Source: DASQFQ01 sp963805525
GTDB lineage: Bacteria > Actinomycetota > Thermoleophilia > Solirubrobacterales > Solirubrobacteraceae
DNA: 64,000 bases
Direction: 5' to 3'
Assembly (NCBI GenBank): GCA_963805525.1
Contig: CAWDUT010000005.1
Span: 124,001 to 188,000, forward strand
Shown piece after piece: positions 54,226 through 62,717 of the stretch. The notes under the pieces are model-generated. The model worked only from the letters and a program-made list of their open reading frames with translations. It made no database searches and was not told where the DNA came from. Positions within the stretch are counted from its first letter, which is position 1; every line of letters begins with the position of its first letter. The translations under genes and the position numbers were made by a program.

Positions 54226-54990
54226 CTAGAGGAAGGCCAGGATTCGCCGCCACGCGTCGGCGCACGCCTCGGCGTGCTCCTCGTAGCGGCGGTCGAAGAA
54301 GGAGTGCGGGGCGCCCGGGTAGGTGACGATCTCGTGCTTGACGCCGGCCTTGGCGAGGTTGTGATCGAACGCCTCGACCTGGTCGGGCGGGATGCCCTCG
54401 TCGGCGCCGCCGAACAGCCCCAGCACGGGCCCGTACATGTCCCCGGCGCGGTGGATCGGCGAGTTGTCGCCCCAGCGCTCCGGGCTCAGCGAGCCGTAGA
54501 AGCCGACCACGCCGGCCAGGCCCAGCTCGGCGTTCGTCGCGGCGAGGAACGCCTGCGTGCCGCCGAAGCAGAAGCCGACCGCGGCGACGTCGCGCGCCCC
54601 GGTGCGCTCCCGCAGCGCGGCCACGGCCGCCGCCGCGTCGGCCTGCACGAACTCCGGATGCGGCCGCAGCTCGCTGACGTGCGGCATGTACTCGAAGTCC
54701 TCCCCGCGCGGGCCGAGCCCGGCGGTGCGGCCGAAGTAGTCGATCGCGATCGCGTGGTGGCCGGCGGCGGCGAAGCGCTCGGCCAGCTCCGAGTAGAACG
54801 GGTAGAGACCCCGGACGTCGGGGAGGATGACCACCGCGCGCCCGCGCGGCTCGGGTGACCCCGCCAGCGCGGCGGAGAAGCGCGTGCCGTCGGCCGACTC
54901 GAGCTCGAGCAGCTCGGCCCCCGCGCCGCCGGCGATCGGCGCGATGTCGGCCGGCAGGTCGGGCGGCGAAGCGTCGAACGCGAAGCACAT
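54226..54990 (-). CDS. Dienelactone hydrolase family protein
   Basis: 254 residues, alpha/beta hydrolase with the Cys nucleophile in VGFCFGGTQAF, the Asp in GGADEGIP and the His in YPGAPHSFFDR. The family hydrolyses enol lactones in aromatic breakdown; many members are general carboxylesterases. The ATG at 54990 is used; a TTG at 55002 overlaps the -10 box and is unlikely. The promoter is a mirrored TACCGT shared with NAD kinase. Confidence 0.88.
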   Translation of the reverse strand: MCFAFDASPPDLPADIAPIAGGAGAELLELESADGTRFSAALAGSPEPRGRAVVILPDVRGLYPFYSELAERFAAAGHHAIAIDYFGRTAGLGPRGEDFEYMPHVSELRPHPEFVQADAAAAVAALRERTGARDVAAVGFCFGGTQAFLAATNAELGLAGVVGFYGSLSPERWGDNSPIHRAGDMYGPVLGLFGGADEGIPPDQVEAFDHNLAKAGVKHEIVTYPGAPHSFFDRRYEEHAEACADAWRRILAFL

Positions 54991-55001
54991 GGCGGTCGAC
55001 A

Positions 55002-55011
55002 ACGGTACCGT
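55002..55011. promoter_or_regulatory. Palindromic divergent -10 element ACGGTACCGT
   Basis: Read rightward it gives TACCGT (55006-55011), eight bases before the NAD kinase ATG; read leftward it gives TACCGT (55007-55002), 11 bases before the hydrolase ATG. The two -10 boxes overlap, so polymerase could not serve both genes at once. Confidence 0.55.
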
Positions 55012-55019
55012 CGCGGGCC

Positions 55020-55910
55020 ATGTCGGCGGACCCGTTCGACCGGATCGGCCTCGTCGTGCACCCGCGGCGCGAGCTGAGCAACGCGCTTGCCACCATTCGC
55101 GAGTGGGCGGAGCGGCAGGGCTCCGAGGTGGTGCAGCTGCGCTCCCCCGGCCAGGAGCAGGAGGTCGCGCCGCGCGGCGAAGTCGGCGCCTGCGACCTCG
55201 TGCTCGCGCTCGGCGGCGACGGCACCACGCTCGCCGCGCTGCGCGCCGCCGCGCCGCTCGGCCGTCCGGTGGTCGGCATCGCCTGCGGCAGCCTCGGCGC
55301 GCTGACCGCCGTCACCGCCGACCGGATCGAGCACGCGCTCGACCGCATCTCCCGCGGCGAGTACGAGCAGCGCCAGTTGCCCGCACTGGTCGCCGACCAC
55401 GACGGCGATCAGCTCACCGCGCTCAACGACCTCGTGCTCGTGCGCGCCGGCGCCGGTCAGGTCATGTTCGAGATCAAGGTCGACGGCGAGCGCTTCATCC
55501 GCCTCGCCGGCGACGGCCTGCTCGCCGCGACGCCGCTCGGCTCGAGCGCCTACACGCTCGCGGCCGGCGGCCCGATGCTCGCGGGCGGCGCCGACGGGCT
55601 CGTGCTGACCCCGCTCGCTCCCCACGGCGGCGTCTGCCCGCCGCTCGTCACCGGCCCGGAGACCGAGGTCACCGTGATCTTCGAGACCGGCAACGGCGGC
55701 GCGCGCGTGGAGCTCGACGGGCAGGTGCACTCCGACCTCGGCGAGCGCGCGACGACCACGTTCACGCTCCGGCTCGAGCCCGAGTTCGCCACGCTCGTGT
55801 CGCTCGGCGAGGAGGAGTCGACAATCGCCAGCTTGAGGCGACGGCAGATCCTGATGGACAGCCCGCGCGTGCTCGCGCGCGACGAACGCGAGGAGGTACG
55901 GTCCGGATGA
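55020..55910 (+). CDS. nadK: NAD kinase
   Basis: 296 residues with GGDGT at residues 65-69 (LALGGDGTTLAALR) and the NE/D region NDLVLVRAGAG. GDGLLAATPLGSSAYTLAAG is the conserved C-terminal motif. It phosphorylates NAD to NADP. The TACCGT box eight bases from the ATG and no ribosome site suggest a leaderless mRNA. The stop overlaps the aminotransferase ATG. Confidence 0.88.
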   Translation: MSADPFDRIGLVVHPRRELSNALATIREWAERQGSEVVQLRSPGQEQEVAPRGEVGACDLVLALGGDGTTLAALRAAAPLGRPVVGIACGSLGALTAVTADRIEHALDRISRGEYEQRQLPALVADHDGDQLTALNDLVLVRAGAGQVMFEIKVDGERFIRLAGDGLLAATPLGSSAYTLAAGGPMLAGGADGLVLTPLAPHGGVCPPLVTGPETEVTVIFETGNGGARVELDGQVHSDLGERATTTFTLRLEPEFATLVSLGEEESTIASLRRRQILMDSPRVLARDEREEVRSG

Positions 55911-57247
55911 GCCGCGTCGAGGAGCTGATGACCCGTGAGCTCGAGCGCTTCCGCGCTGAGCACCCGCGGTCGCTCGAGCTGGCCGAGGAGGCGGGGCGCA
56001 CGCTGCTCGGCGGCGTGCCGATGCACTGGATGGTGCGCTGGCCCGGTGGCTTCCCGGTCTTCGCGGCGCACGCCAAGGGCGCGCGCTTCACCGACGTCGA
56101 CGGCCACGAGTACGTCGACCTCTGCCTCGGCGACACCGGCGCGATGACCGGCCACGCGCCCGAGCCGACGCTGCGCGCGATCGCCGAGCAGGCGCCGCGC
56201 GGGATCACGCTGATGCTCCCGAGCGAGGACGCGCTGTGGGTCGGCCAGGAGATGCAACGGCGCTTCGGGCTGCCGTCGTGGCAGTTCGCGCTCACCGCCA
56301 CCGACGCCAACCGCTTCGCGATCCGAATCGCCCGCGCGATCACCGGGCGGCCGAAGATCCTCGTGTTCAACTGGTGCTACCACGGCACCGTCGACGAGAC
56401 GTTCGCGACGCTCGACGGCGACGGCAACGTCGTCGCGCGCGAGGGCAACATCGGCCCGCCGGTGCCGCTCGCCGAGACGACGCGCGTCGTCGAGTTCAAC
56501 GACGTCGAGGCGCTGCGAACCGCTCTCTCCCACGGCGACGTCGCGTGCGTGCTCGCCGAGCCGGCGCTCACCAACATCGGCATCGTGCTGCCGGAGCCCG
56601 GCTACCACGACGCGCTGCGGGCGGCGACGCGCGACACCGGCACGCTGCTGATCATCGACGAGACGCACACGCTGTCGGCCGGCCCCGGCGGCTACACGCG
56701 GGCCCACGGCCTCGAGCCCGACCTGCTGACGATCGGCAAGCCGCTCGCCGGCGGCGTGCCGGCCGGCGCCTACGGCTTCTCCGCCGAGGTGGCGGAGCGC
56801 GTGAAGCGCGAGATCACCGACGAGGTCGCGGACACCGGCGGCATCGGCGGCACGCTCGCGGCCAACGTGCTCCAGTTCGCCGCGATGCGCGCGACGCTCT
56901 CCGAGGTGCTGACCGACGAGGCGTTCGAGCGCATGATCGCGCTCGGCGAGCGCTTCGAGGCCGGCGTGCAGCAGACGATCGACCGCCACGGGCTGCCGTG
57001 GCACGTCACGCGGCTCGGCTGCCGCGTCGAGTACCTGTTCCACGCCGAGCGGGCGCGCACCGGCGCGCAGGCCGCGGCCGCGGGCGACGAGGGGCTCGAC
57101 CGCCTCATCCACCTGTACGCGCTCAACCGCGGGATCCTGCTGACGCCGTTCCACAACATGGCGCTGATGTCGCCGGCCACCACGGAGGCGGACGTCGACC
57201 GCCACACCGAGGTGTTCGACGCCGCCGCGAGCGAGCTGACCGCCTAG
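55907..57247 (+). CDS. Class III PLP-dependent aminotransferase
   Basis: 446 residues, glutamate-1-semialdehyde-aminomutase-like: GARFTDVDGHEYVDLCLGDT, NWCYHGTVDETFATLDGDGN, LIIDETHT and the PLP lysine in LLTIGKPLAGGVPAGAYGF. The Cys in CYHG and TATDANRFAIRIARAITGRP differ from true HemL, so a transaminase on another substrate is more likely. The ATG at 55907 overlaps the NAD kinase stop and has AGGAGG ten bases upstream. The stop shares CTAG with the convergent methyltransferase. Confidence 0.88.
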   Translation: MSRVEELMTRELERFRAEHPRSLELAEEAGRTLLGGVPMHWMVRWPGGFPVFAAHAKGARFTDVDGHEYVDLCLGDTGAMTGHAPEPTLRAIAEQAPRGITLMLPSEDALWVGQEMQRRFGLPSWQFALTATDANRFAIRIARAITGRPKILVFNWCYHGTVDETFATLDGDGNVVAREGNIGPPVPLAETTRVVEFNDVEALRTALSHGDVACVLAEPALTNIGIVLPEPGYHDALRAATRDTGTLLIIDETHTLSAGPGGYTRAHGLEPDLLTIGKPLAGGVPAGAYGFSAEVAERVKREITDEVADTGGIGGTLAANVLQFAAMRATLSEVLTDEAFERMIALGERFEAGVQQTIDRHGLPWHVTRLGCRVEYLFHAERARTGAQAAAAGDEGLDRLIHLYALNRGILLTPFHNMALMSPATTEADVDRHTEVFDAAASELTA

Positions 57248-58017
57248 CTCGGGACGGTGCCGCGCGCGTACCAGGCGCGCGCCTCGAGCTCGAACGGGCC
57301 GGACGGCTCGCCGAGCAGCGCGAAGCAGTGGTCGCGGATCGCCTGCTGCCGGTCGGCGTCCTGCTCGCGCAGGTAGGAGCCGGCCGGGCCGACGGCGAAC
57401 GTGAACGGCTCCCAGAAGTCGTCGAAGTCCGCGTACTTGGCGGAGGTCTTCAGCGTGCCCGACTCGACCTCGGAGAGCCCGGCGCCGCGCAGCAGCTCGG
57501 CGATCTCGCCGTCGCGCACGCCAACCCGCGCCTGCTCGCCCTCGGTCTCCGGGTGGACTGTGCGCGCCGCGCGCCAGAACGTGCTGAGCATCGTCATGCC
57601 GCCGCCCGGGACGTCCCACATGCAGCCGGCGACGACGCCGCCCGGCCGCGTGACGCGCGCCATCTCGCGCACACCGGCCGCCGCGTCGCGCATGAACGCC
57701 ACCACGAGCGAGCACAGCGCAACGTCGAACGCGCCGTCCTCGAACGGCAGCTCCTCGGCGACGCCGACGCGCACGTCGGCGCCCGGGTTGCGCTCCCGGC
57801 AGGCGTCGGCGAACTGCGCGGCGGGGTCGATCGCGGCGGCGTGGTCGGCGCCGACCCGCGACGCCAGCTCGCGCGTCAACCCGCCCGGCCCGCACCCGAC
57901 GTCGAGCGCGCGCATCCCCGCCGCAACGCCTGCGGCGTCGGCGAGCGCGACGGCCAGCTGCGGAACGTAGCGGCCCATGAAGCGGTCGTAGTGCTCGGCG
58001 GGAGCGGTGAATTGCAT
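57244..58017 (-). CDS. SAM-dependent methyltransferase (class I)
   Basis: 257 residues with motif I ALDVGCGPGGLTRELASRVG, an acidic residue in AAIDPAAQFADACRERNP and VGVAEELPFEDGAFDVALCS as motifs II and III, as in UbiE/Methyltransf_11 proteins. The substrate is unknown. The ATG at 58017 begins MQFTAPAEHYDRFMGRYVPQ. It is divergent from the small exported protein gene 52 bases away. Confidence 0.88.
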   Translation of the reverse strand: MQFTAPAEHYDRFMGRYVPQLAVALADAAGVAAGMRALDVGCGPGGLTRELASRVGADHAAAIDPAAQFADACRERNPGADVRVGVAEELPFEDGAFDVALCSLVVAFMRDAAAGVREMARVTRPGGVVAGCMWDVPGGGMTMLSTFWRAARTVHPETEGEQARVGVRDGEIAELLRGAGLSEVESGTLKTSAKYADFDDFWEPFTFAVGPAGSYLREQDADRQQAIRDHCFALLGEPSGPFELEARAWYARGTVPS

Positions 58018-58069
58018 CTGGCGAGTCAACCTCCTCCACGGGCACCCCGTCAACCGGTACGGTCGGCCG

Positions 58070-58366
58070 ATGCGCACGACGGTGGCCCTCGTGACGGCGG
58101 TGGTCCTGCTCCTCGTCCCGGCCGAGGCCCCCGCGAAGGTGCGCAGCTGCCACACGCGAGCCGACTTCAACCTGCTGATCTCGTCGGCCCGCAACATGCG
58201 CTGCAAGACCGCGCGGCGCGACCTGCGCCGCCACGTCGGCTCGATCAGCTTCCGCTTCCGCACGCCCGGCGGCTTCAGGTGCAAGCGGGTGTCCGGCAAC
58301 GCGCTCGCGGGCCAGTGGCGGTGCGTGAAGCAGCGCAAGGCCTATCGCTTCGAGTTCAGCGACTGA
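58070..58366 (+). CDS. Small exported Cys-containing protein
   Basis: 98 residues with a signal peptide (TTVALVTAVVLLLVPAEAPA). The mature part is basic and has four Cys (VRSCHTR, MRCKTARRDLRR, GFRCKRV, WRCVKQRK). The C-x-TARRxLR motif and the final aromatic-rich WRC segment recall a small exported family frequent in Solirubrobacterales, of which the protein at 40790-41104 may be another member. TACGGT at 58058-58063 is six bases before the ATG. The stop overlaps the next ATG by one base. Confidence 0.75.
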   Translation: MRTTVALVTAVVLLLVPAEAPAKVRSCHTRADFNLLISSARNMRCKTARRDLRRHVGSISFRFRTPGGFRCKRVSGNALAGQWRCVKQRKAYRFEFSD

Positions 58367-59010
58367 TGGCCCGGCGGCGCAAGCGCAGCCGGTTCGAGTT
58401 CGGGGGCGACCTCGAGGGGATGCTCGAGCGGCCGGACCCGCAGACGGAGAAGGCGCAGGCCGAGGACGAGAAGACGCAGGACGGGCATGGCGCCGAGCAC
58501 GCCGCGGGCGGGGGCGGCCCGCACGAGCGCCTGCTCGAGCTGCAGAAGACCGCGGGCAACCGCGCCGTCGGCGCGGTGCTCGACCGCCTCGCGCACGACG
58601 CCGCCCACGCCGCCCCGGCGGGGGGCGGCGGCTGGCCGAGGGAGAAGCAGATCCTCTTCGACGGCACCGGCATGCCGCTCGAGTCCGTCAACCTCGGCGT
58701 CGTCGGCGCCCCGCACCCCGGAGGCGGCTTCCGGACGCCGAAGCCCGACGAGTTCGGCGGGCCGGGCGAGATCAGCGTCGTGCTCCCGGACGGCGGCTGG
58801 CTCAACGACCTCGAGCGGGCCTTCCGGCGCGGCGAGCCCTACAAGAACGTGGAGATCGTCGTCCCCACCGCCGGCGGCGGAGGCCTGCGGCTCATCCTCA
58901 CCGCCGTCGCGATCGCCGGCTACGCGAGCAGCGGCGGCGGCGCCCATCCGCTCGCGACCCTCACGCTCAAGTACGCGCAGCGGACGCTGAGCCAGAAGGC
59001 GCCCGGCTAG
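58366..59010 (+). CDS. Protein with AGNxAV-type motif and a possible Hcp-like C-terminal domain
   Basis: 214 residues. A basic then acidic leader is followed by LLELQKTAGNRAVGAVLDRL (about 56-75), close to the LQRxAGNxAVxxLL motif common in proteins tied to extracellular contractile injection systems. A Gly-rich linker leads to a beta-rich C-terminal domain (KNVEIVVPTAGGGGLRLILT to YASSGGGAHPLATLTLKYAQ), whose late strand pattern recalls Hcp/tail-tube proteins. No signal peptide. The start overlaps the previous stop by one base (TGATG). No contractile-system genes are in the window. Both domain calls are from pattern only. Confidence 0.6.
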   Translation: MARRRKRSRFEFGGDLEGMLERPDPQTEKAQAEDEKTQDGHGAEHAAGGGGPHERLLELQKTAGNRAVGAVLDRLAHDAAHAAPAGGGGWPREKQILFDGTGMPLESVNLGVVGAPHPGGGFRTPKPDEFGGPGEISVVLPDGGWLNDLERAFRRGEPYKNVEIVVPTAGGGGLRLILTAVAIAGYASSGGGAHPLATLTLKYAQRTLSQKAPG

Positions 59011-59016
59011 GGCTCC

Positions 59017-60654
59017 TCAGTCGGCGAGCACGTCGGCGTTCGCCGACCAGCCGCCCTCGAAGGAGCGGACCTCGCCGTCGGCGACCAGCACGATCCGGTC
59101 GGCGATGCGGTCGAGGAAGTAGCGGTCGTGGGAGACCGCGATGACCGTGCCGTCGAAGCGCTCGAGCGCGTCCTCGAGCACCTCGATCGAGTCGATGTCG
59201 AGGTGGTTGGTCGGCTCGTCGAGCACGAGGCAGTTGGGGCGGTCCTCCATCAGCCCGAGGAACGCGAGCCGGGTGCGCTCGCCGCCGCTCAGCGTCGAGA
59301 CCGGGCGCCGGATCTGCTCATAGTCGAACAGGAAGCGCATCAACAGCCGCACCGCGGCCTCCTCCGTCAGCGAGCGGCCGCCGCGCAGCGCGTCGATCAC
59401 CGACTGCTCGCCCGGCATGTCGCCGGCCGCCTGGGAAAGGTAGCCGACCTCGATGCTCGGCCCCACCCAGCGCGTGCCGTTGCGCGGCTCGAGGCTGCCG
59501 GCCAGCACGCGCGCCAGCACGGTCTTGCCGGCGCCGTTCGGGCCGACCACGCCGACGCGCTCGCCGCGCGTGATGACGAGCTCGACGTCGAGCAGCACCG
59601 GGTCCTCGCCGAACGCGAAGTCGGCCTGCTCGAGCGCGATCACACGCTGGCCGCCGCGCGCGCCGCTGCGCAGCTCGAGCGCCATCTTGCGCCGCTCGAG
59701 CACGGGCCGGTCGACCTTCTCCATCGTGTCGATCTGGCGCTGCTTGACGCGCGCCTGCTTGGCGGCGCGCTCGTTGACGGTGATGTGCGCCCAGTGGCGG
59801 AAGCGCCGCACCGCCTCCTCGAGCCGCGCGATCTCCTTGCGCTGCGTGACCCACTGCTGCTGCTGGCGCTCGAGCTCCAGCCGGCGCGCGACCGTGTAGG
59901 CGGAGTAGGCGCCGGGCCAGATGCGGACCTTGCCGCGGTCGAGCTCGGCGATGTTGTCGACGCACTCGTCGAGCAGGTGGCGGTCGTGGGAGACCATGAG
60001 GACGGCGCCGTCGAAGTCGTCGATCAGGTGCTCGAGCGCGTCGCGGCGGCTCATGTCGAGGTGCGCCTCGGGCTCGTCGAGCAGCAGCAGGCCGGGGCGG
60101 CGGGCGAGGCAGGCGGCGAGCGCGACCAGCTTGCGCTGGCCGCCGCTGAGCTCGCGCGTGGGGCGTGAGAGCGCGTCGTCGTCGAGCCCGAGCGCGGTCA
60201 GGTGCGCGCGCGCCTCGCTCTCGGCGCGCTCGCCGCCGAGCTCCGACCACTGCCCGAGCAGCCGCTCCTGGTTGGCGAGCGCGCGCTCGAGCTTGCGCAT
60301 GTCGCCGGCGAGCACGGGGTCGGCGATGCGGCTCTCGGCCTGGGCGAGCTCGCGCTCCAGCGCGGTCAGCTCCGGGCGCGCGTCGCGGACGGTGGCGAGC
60401 GCGGGTCGCTCGTCGCCCTCGACGATCTGCGGGAGCGAGGCCATGACCAGCCCGCGACGGCTGGTGACCGTGCCGGCGTCCGGGTGCTCCTCGCCGGCGA
60501 GGATGCGCAGCAGCGTCGACTTGCCGCCGCCGTTGGGGCCGAGCACGCCGATGCGGGCGCCGGCGGCGAGCTCCAGGTCGAGCCCGGAGAGGATCTCGCG
60601 ACCGCCGAAGGACTTCGTGACGCCGCGCGCCGACAGCAGCGGGACCGACGCTAC
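59017..60654 (-). CDS. ABC-F family ATPase without a normal start codon
   Basis: About 545 residues with two ABC domains: Walker A GPNGGGKST and GPNGAGKTV, signatures RELSGGQRKLVAL and STLSGGERTRLAF, Walker B LLLLDEPEAHLD and CLVLDEPTNHLD, joined by a basic helical linker (RLELERQQQQWVTQRKEIAR). ABC-F proteins act on ribosomes in translation rescue or antibiotic protection. The N-terminus should begin near VPLLSARGVTKSFGG, but no ATG, GTG or TTG precedes it. The given start is a GTA overlapping the pyrophosphatase stop (GTAG); CTG at 60639 or 60636 is an alternative. Confidence 0.85.
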   Translation of the reverse strand, partial: VASVPLLSARGVTKSFGGREILSGLDLELAAGARIGVLGPNGGGKSTLLRILAGEEHPDAGTVTSRRGLVMASLPQIVEGDERPALATVRDARPELTALERELAQAESRIADPVLAGDMRKLERALANQERLLGQWSELGGERAESEARAHLTALGLDDDALSRPTRELSGGQRKLVALAACLARRPGLLLLDEPEAHLDMSRRDALEHLIDDFDGAVLMVSHDRHLLDECVDNIAELDRGKVRIWPGAYSAYTVARRLELERQQQQWVTQRKEIARLEEAVRRFRHWAHITVNERAAKQARVKQRQIDTMEKVDRPVLERRKMALELRSGARGGQRVIALEQADFAFGEDPVLLDVELVITRGERVGVVGPNGAGKTVLARVLAGSLEPRNGTRWVGPSIEVGYLSQAAGDMPGEQSVIDALRGGRSLTEEAAVRLLMRFLFDYEQIRRPVSTLSGGERTRLAFLGLMEDRPNCLVLDEPTNHLDIDSIEVLEDALERFDGTVIAVSHDRYFLDRIADRIVLVADGEVRSFEGGWSANADVLAD

Positions 60655-61148
60655 GAGCTGTCCTTGTCGTAGCGCTTCAGACCGGCGTCGACCGCCTCGT
60701 GCGCGACATCGCGGTCCTCCCAGCCGTGGACCTCGACCTCCTTGCCCTCCGGCTGCTTGTACATCGAGTAGAAGTGCTCGATCTCGGTGCGCAGCTGGCC
60801 GGGGAGGCCCTCGACGCCCTCGACCTCGTCCCACGCCGGGTCGTCGGCGGGCACGCACACGACCTTGTCGGCCTTGCCCTCCTCGTCGTCCATCCGCAGC
60901 ACGCCGACGGCGCGGACCTCGATCAGGCAGCCGGGGAAGGTGGGCGCGCCGGTGAGCACGAGCGCGTCGAGCGCCTCGCCGCCCTCGCCCAGCGTGTGGG
61001 TGATGAACCCGTAGTCGGTGGGATAGACGACGCTCGAGAACAGGAAGCGGTTGAGCTTGATCGCCTGGAGGTCGGGATCCCACTCGTACTTGTTGCGCGA
61101 CCCCTTGGGGATCTCGATCATGCAGTGGAGGCGCCGGGAGTCGTCCAT
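60651..61148 (-). CDS. ppa: Inorganic pyrophosphatase
   Basis: 165 residues, family I soluble PPase: MIEIPKGSRNKYEWDPDLQA, the active-site block GEGGEALDALVLTGAPTFPG with its Asp ligands (the canonical D-x-D-P-x-D reads EALDALVL here), and KVVCVPADDPAWDEV. It hydrolyses pyrophosphate from biosynthesis in the cytosol. The Asp-poor reading of the signature is somewhat divergent but usual residues flank it. The ATG at 61148 is divergent from mscL by 21 bases. Confidence 0.85.
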   Translation of the reverse strand: MDDSRRLHCMIEIPKGSRNKYEWDPDLQAIKLNRFLFSSVVYPTDYGFITHTLGEGGEALDALVLTGAPTFPGCLIEVRAVGVLRMDDEEGKADKVVCVPADDPAWDEVEGVEGLPGQLRTEIEHFYSMYKQPEGKEVEVHGWEDRDVAHEAVDAGLKRYDKDSS

Positions 61149-61169
61149 GGTGAGTGGGAGCATTCTCCC

Positions 61170-61577
61170 ATGCTCAAAGAGTTCCGGAATTTCGTGCTGC
61201 GCGGGAACGTCGTCGAGCTCGCCGTCGCCGTCGTCATCGGCGCGGCGTTCGGCGCCCTCGTCACCTCATTCGTCGCGTCGTTCATCACGCCGTTGATCGC
61301 GGCGATCGGAGGGAAGCCCGACTTCTCCTCGCTGGCGTTCACCATCAACGGCTCGCGCTTCACCTACGGCTCGTTCTTCAACGCGCTGCTGTCGTTCCTG
61401 ATCATCGCCGCGGTGATCTTCTTCTTCGTCGTCCGGCCGCTCAACGCGCTGATGGCGCGGATGAAGCCCGAGCCGGCGGTCGATCGCGTCACGCGGGCGT
61501 GCCCGGAGTGCCTGTCGGACATCCCCGAGGAGGCACACCGCTGCGCGTTCTGCACTGCGGAGGTCCGCGCTGCCTGA
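61170..61577 (+). CDS. mscL: Large-conductance mechanosensitive channel MscL with zinc-ribbon tail
   Basis: 135 residues. The N-terminal helix and first membrane segment read MLKEFRNFVLRGNVVELAVA and VVIGAAFGALVTSFVASFIT; the second is LLSFLIIAAVIFFFVVRPLN. The channel opens under osmotic downshock. The C-terminus departs from the usual helical bundle and carries Cys111, Cys114, Cys125 and Cys128 (CPECLSDIPEEAHRCAFC), a rubredoxin-like zinc knuckle. GGGAG nine bases before the ATG is the ribosome site. Confidence 0.93.
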   Translation: MLKEFRNFVLRGNVVELAVAVVIGAAFGALVTSFVASFITPLIAAIGGKPDFSSLAFTINGSRFTYGSFFNALLSFLIIAAVIFFFVVRPLNALMARMKPEPAVDRVTRACPECLSDIPEEAHRCAFCTAEVRAA

Positions 61578-61614
61578 GCTGGAGCGGGTCCGCGTCGCGC
61601 AGGCCGACGCGCTC

Positions 61615-62310
61615 GTGGAGCAGGGGCGGCTGCGGGCGGCCGCAGGCGGCGCGGTCGCGGAGCCGCGCGACCTGGTGGTGATCACCGCCGGTTTCGAGGC
61701 CGACGGGGTCAACAGCGGCGACGTGATGGGGCCGGAGCCGGACCTCGACGCCGCACGGGCGTTCTACGCGTCCCACGGCGTGACGTGGGGGCTGCGGGTG
61801 CCCGAGGAGATGCCGTGGGAGCACGGGCGGCTGCTGTTCCGGCGGCGGCTGATGGGTCTCGACCGGGCGGCGTTCCGGCCCGCCGATGCGGCGCCGGCGC
61901 TCGACGTGCGGGCGGCGGATCCGGACGACCTGGCGACGGCGCTCCACATCGACTCGACCGCGTTCGGGCTCGACCGGGAGGAGAACCGGCGCTGGCTGGA
62001 GCCGCTGCTGTCGGCCGAGCGGGTGGAGTTCGCGCTCGGGTCGCTCGGCGGCCTGGCGGTGGGGACCGCCTACGTGCTGCGGTCCGACGGGCGCGCTGGA
62101 CCGAGCGCCTACCTGGCCGGCGTGGCGGTGCTGCCGGAGGCGCGGCGGCGCGGGGTGGCCGCGGGCGTCTCCTCGTGGCTGCTCGAGCGGGCGTTCGAGC
62201 GCGGCGCCGAGATCGCGCATCTGAATCCGGACACCCACGCCGCGGCGCGGATCTACGAGCGGCTCGGCTTCACCGAGCTGCCCGGGCACGACATCTACAT
62301 CGAGCTCTAA
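61615..62310 (+). CDS. GNAT-family acetyltransferase
   Basis: 231 residues. The GNAT fold is in the C-terminal 140: LDVRAADPDDLATALHIDST, LAGVAVLPEARRRGVAAGVS with the acetyl-CoA RRRGVA loop, and AARIYERLGFTELPGHDIYI. The N-terminal 95 residues are an extension of unclear role. The GTG at 61615 is the only canonical start; the frame is open upstream to the mscL stop without another ATG or GTG. It would acetylate an amine on an unknown substrate. Confidence 0.82.
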   Translation: MEQGRLRAAAGGAVAEPRDLVVITAGFEADGVNSGDVMGPEPDLDAARAFYASHGVTWGLRVPEEMPWEHGRLLFRRRLMGLDRAAFRPADAAPALDVRAADPDDLATALHIDSTAFGLDREENRRWLEPLLSAERVEFALGSLGGLAVGTAYVLRSDGRAGPSAYLAGVAVLPEARRRGVAAGVSSWLLERAFERGAEIAHLNPDTHAAARIYERLGFTELPGHDIYIEL

Positions 62311-62699
62311 CGGGGCGCTTCGTCGCCGACCGTGCGGCCGTCGCGGCCCACGTAGCCGTCGGCGCCCCCGACGCAGAGGTAGACGGCCTCCTCGCTGTCC
62401 GACGTGTTGCGGAAGCGGCGAACGGTGGCGGCGTCGACGCGAGCGAGCCCGCCGGGGCCGAGGACGATGGCGTCTTCGTCGCCGAAGGTGAACTCGATCT
62501 CGCCGCGGTGGACGAGGTAGAGCTCCTCCTGGCGGTCGTGGAAGTGGGGCCCGCTGGCGTAGCCGGGTGGCATCACGACCGCGTTGACGCCGAAGGCCTT
62601 GACGTCGAGCTCGCGGCGCACCTTGCGGAAGCCGGGGCCGTCGCCCATCCCGTCGATGCTGCCGATGGCCCAGCCGTCGCCGGTGGTGGTCTCCGTCAT
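62307..62699 (-). CDS. Cupin-domain protein
   Basis: 130 residues with a single conserved cupin barrel: GPHFHDRQEELYLVHRGEIE holds the His, His and Glu metal ligands of motif 1, and LARVDAATVRRFRNTSDSEE is motif 2, with the usual His replaced. It probably binds a metal and a small ligand. A TAGTAT box six bases upstream of the ATG suggests leaderless expression, divergent from the trehalose-phosphate phosphatase gene. Confidence 0.85.
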   Translation of the reverse strand: MTETTTGDGWAIGSIDGMGDGPGFRKVRRELDVKAFGVNAVVMPPGYASGPHFHDRQEELYLVHRGEIEFTFGDEDAIVLGPGGLARVDAATVRRFRNTSDSEEAVYLCVGGADGYVGRDGRTVGDEAPR

Positions 62700-62717
62700 G
62701 TCTGCATACTAAGGGCG

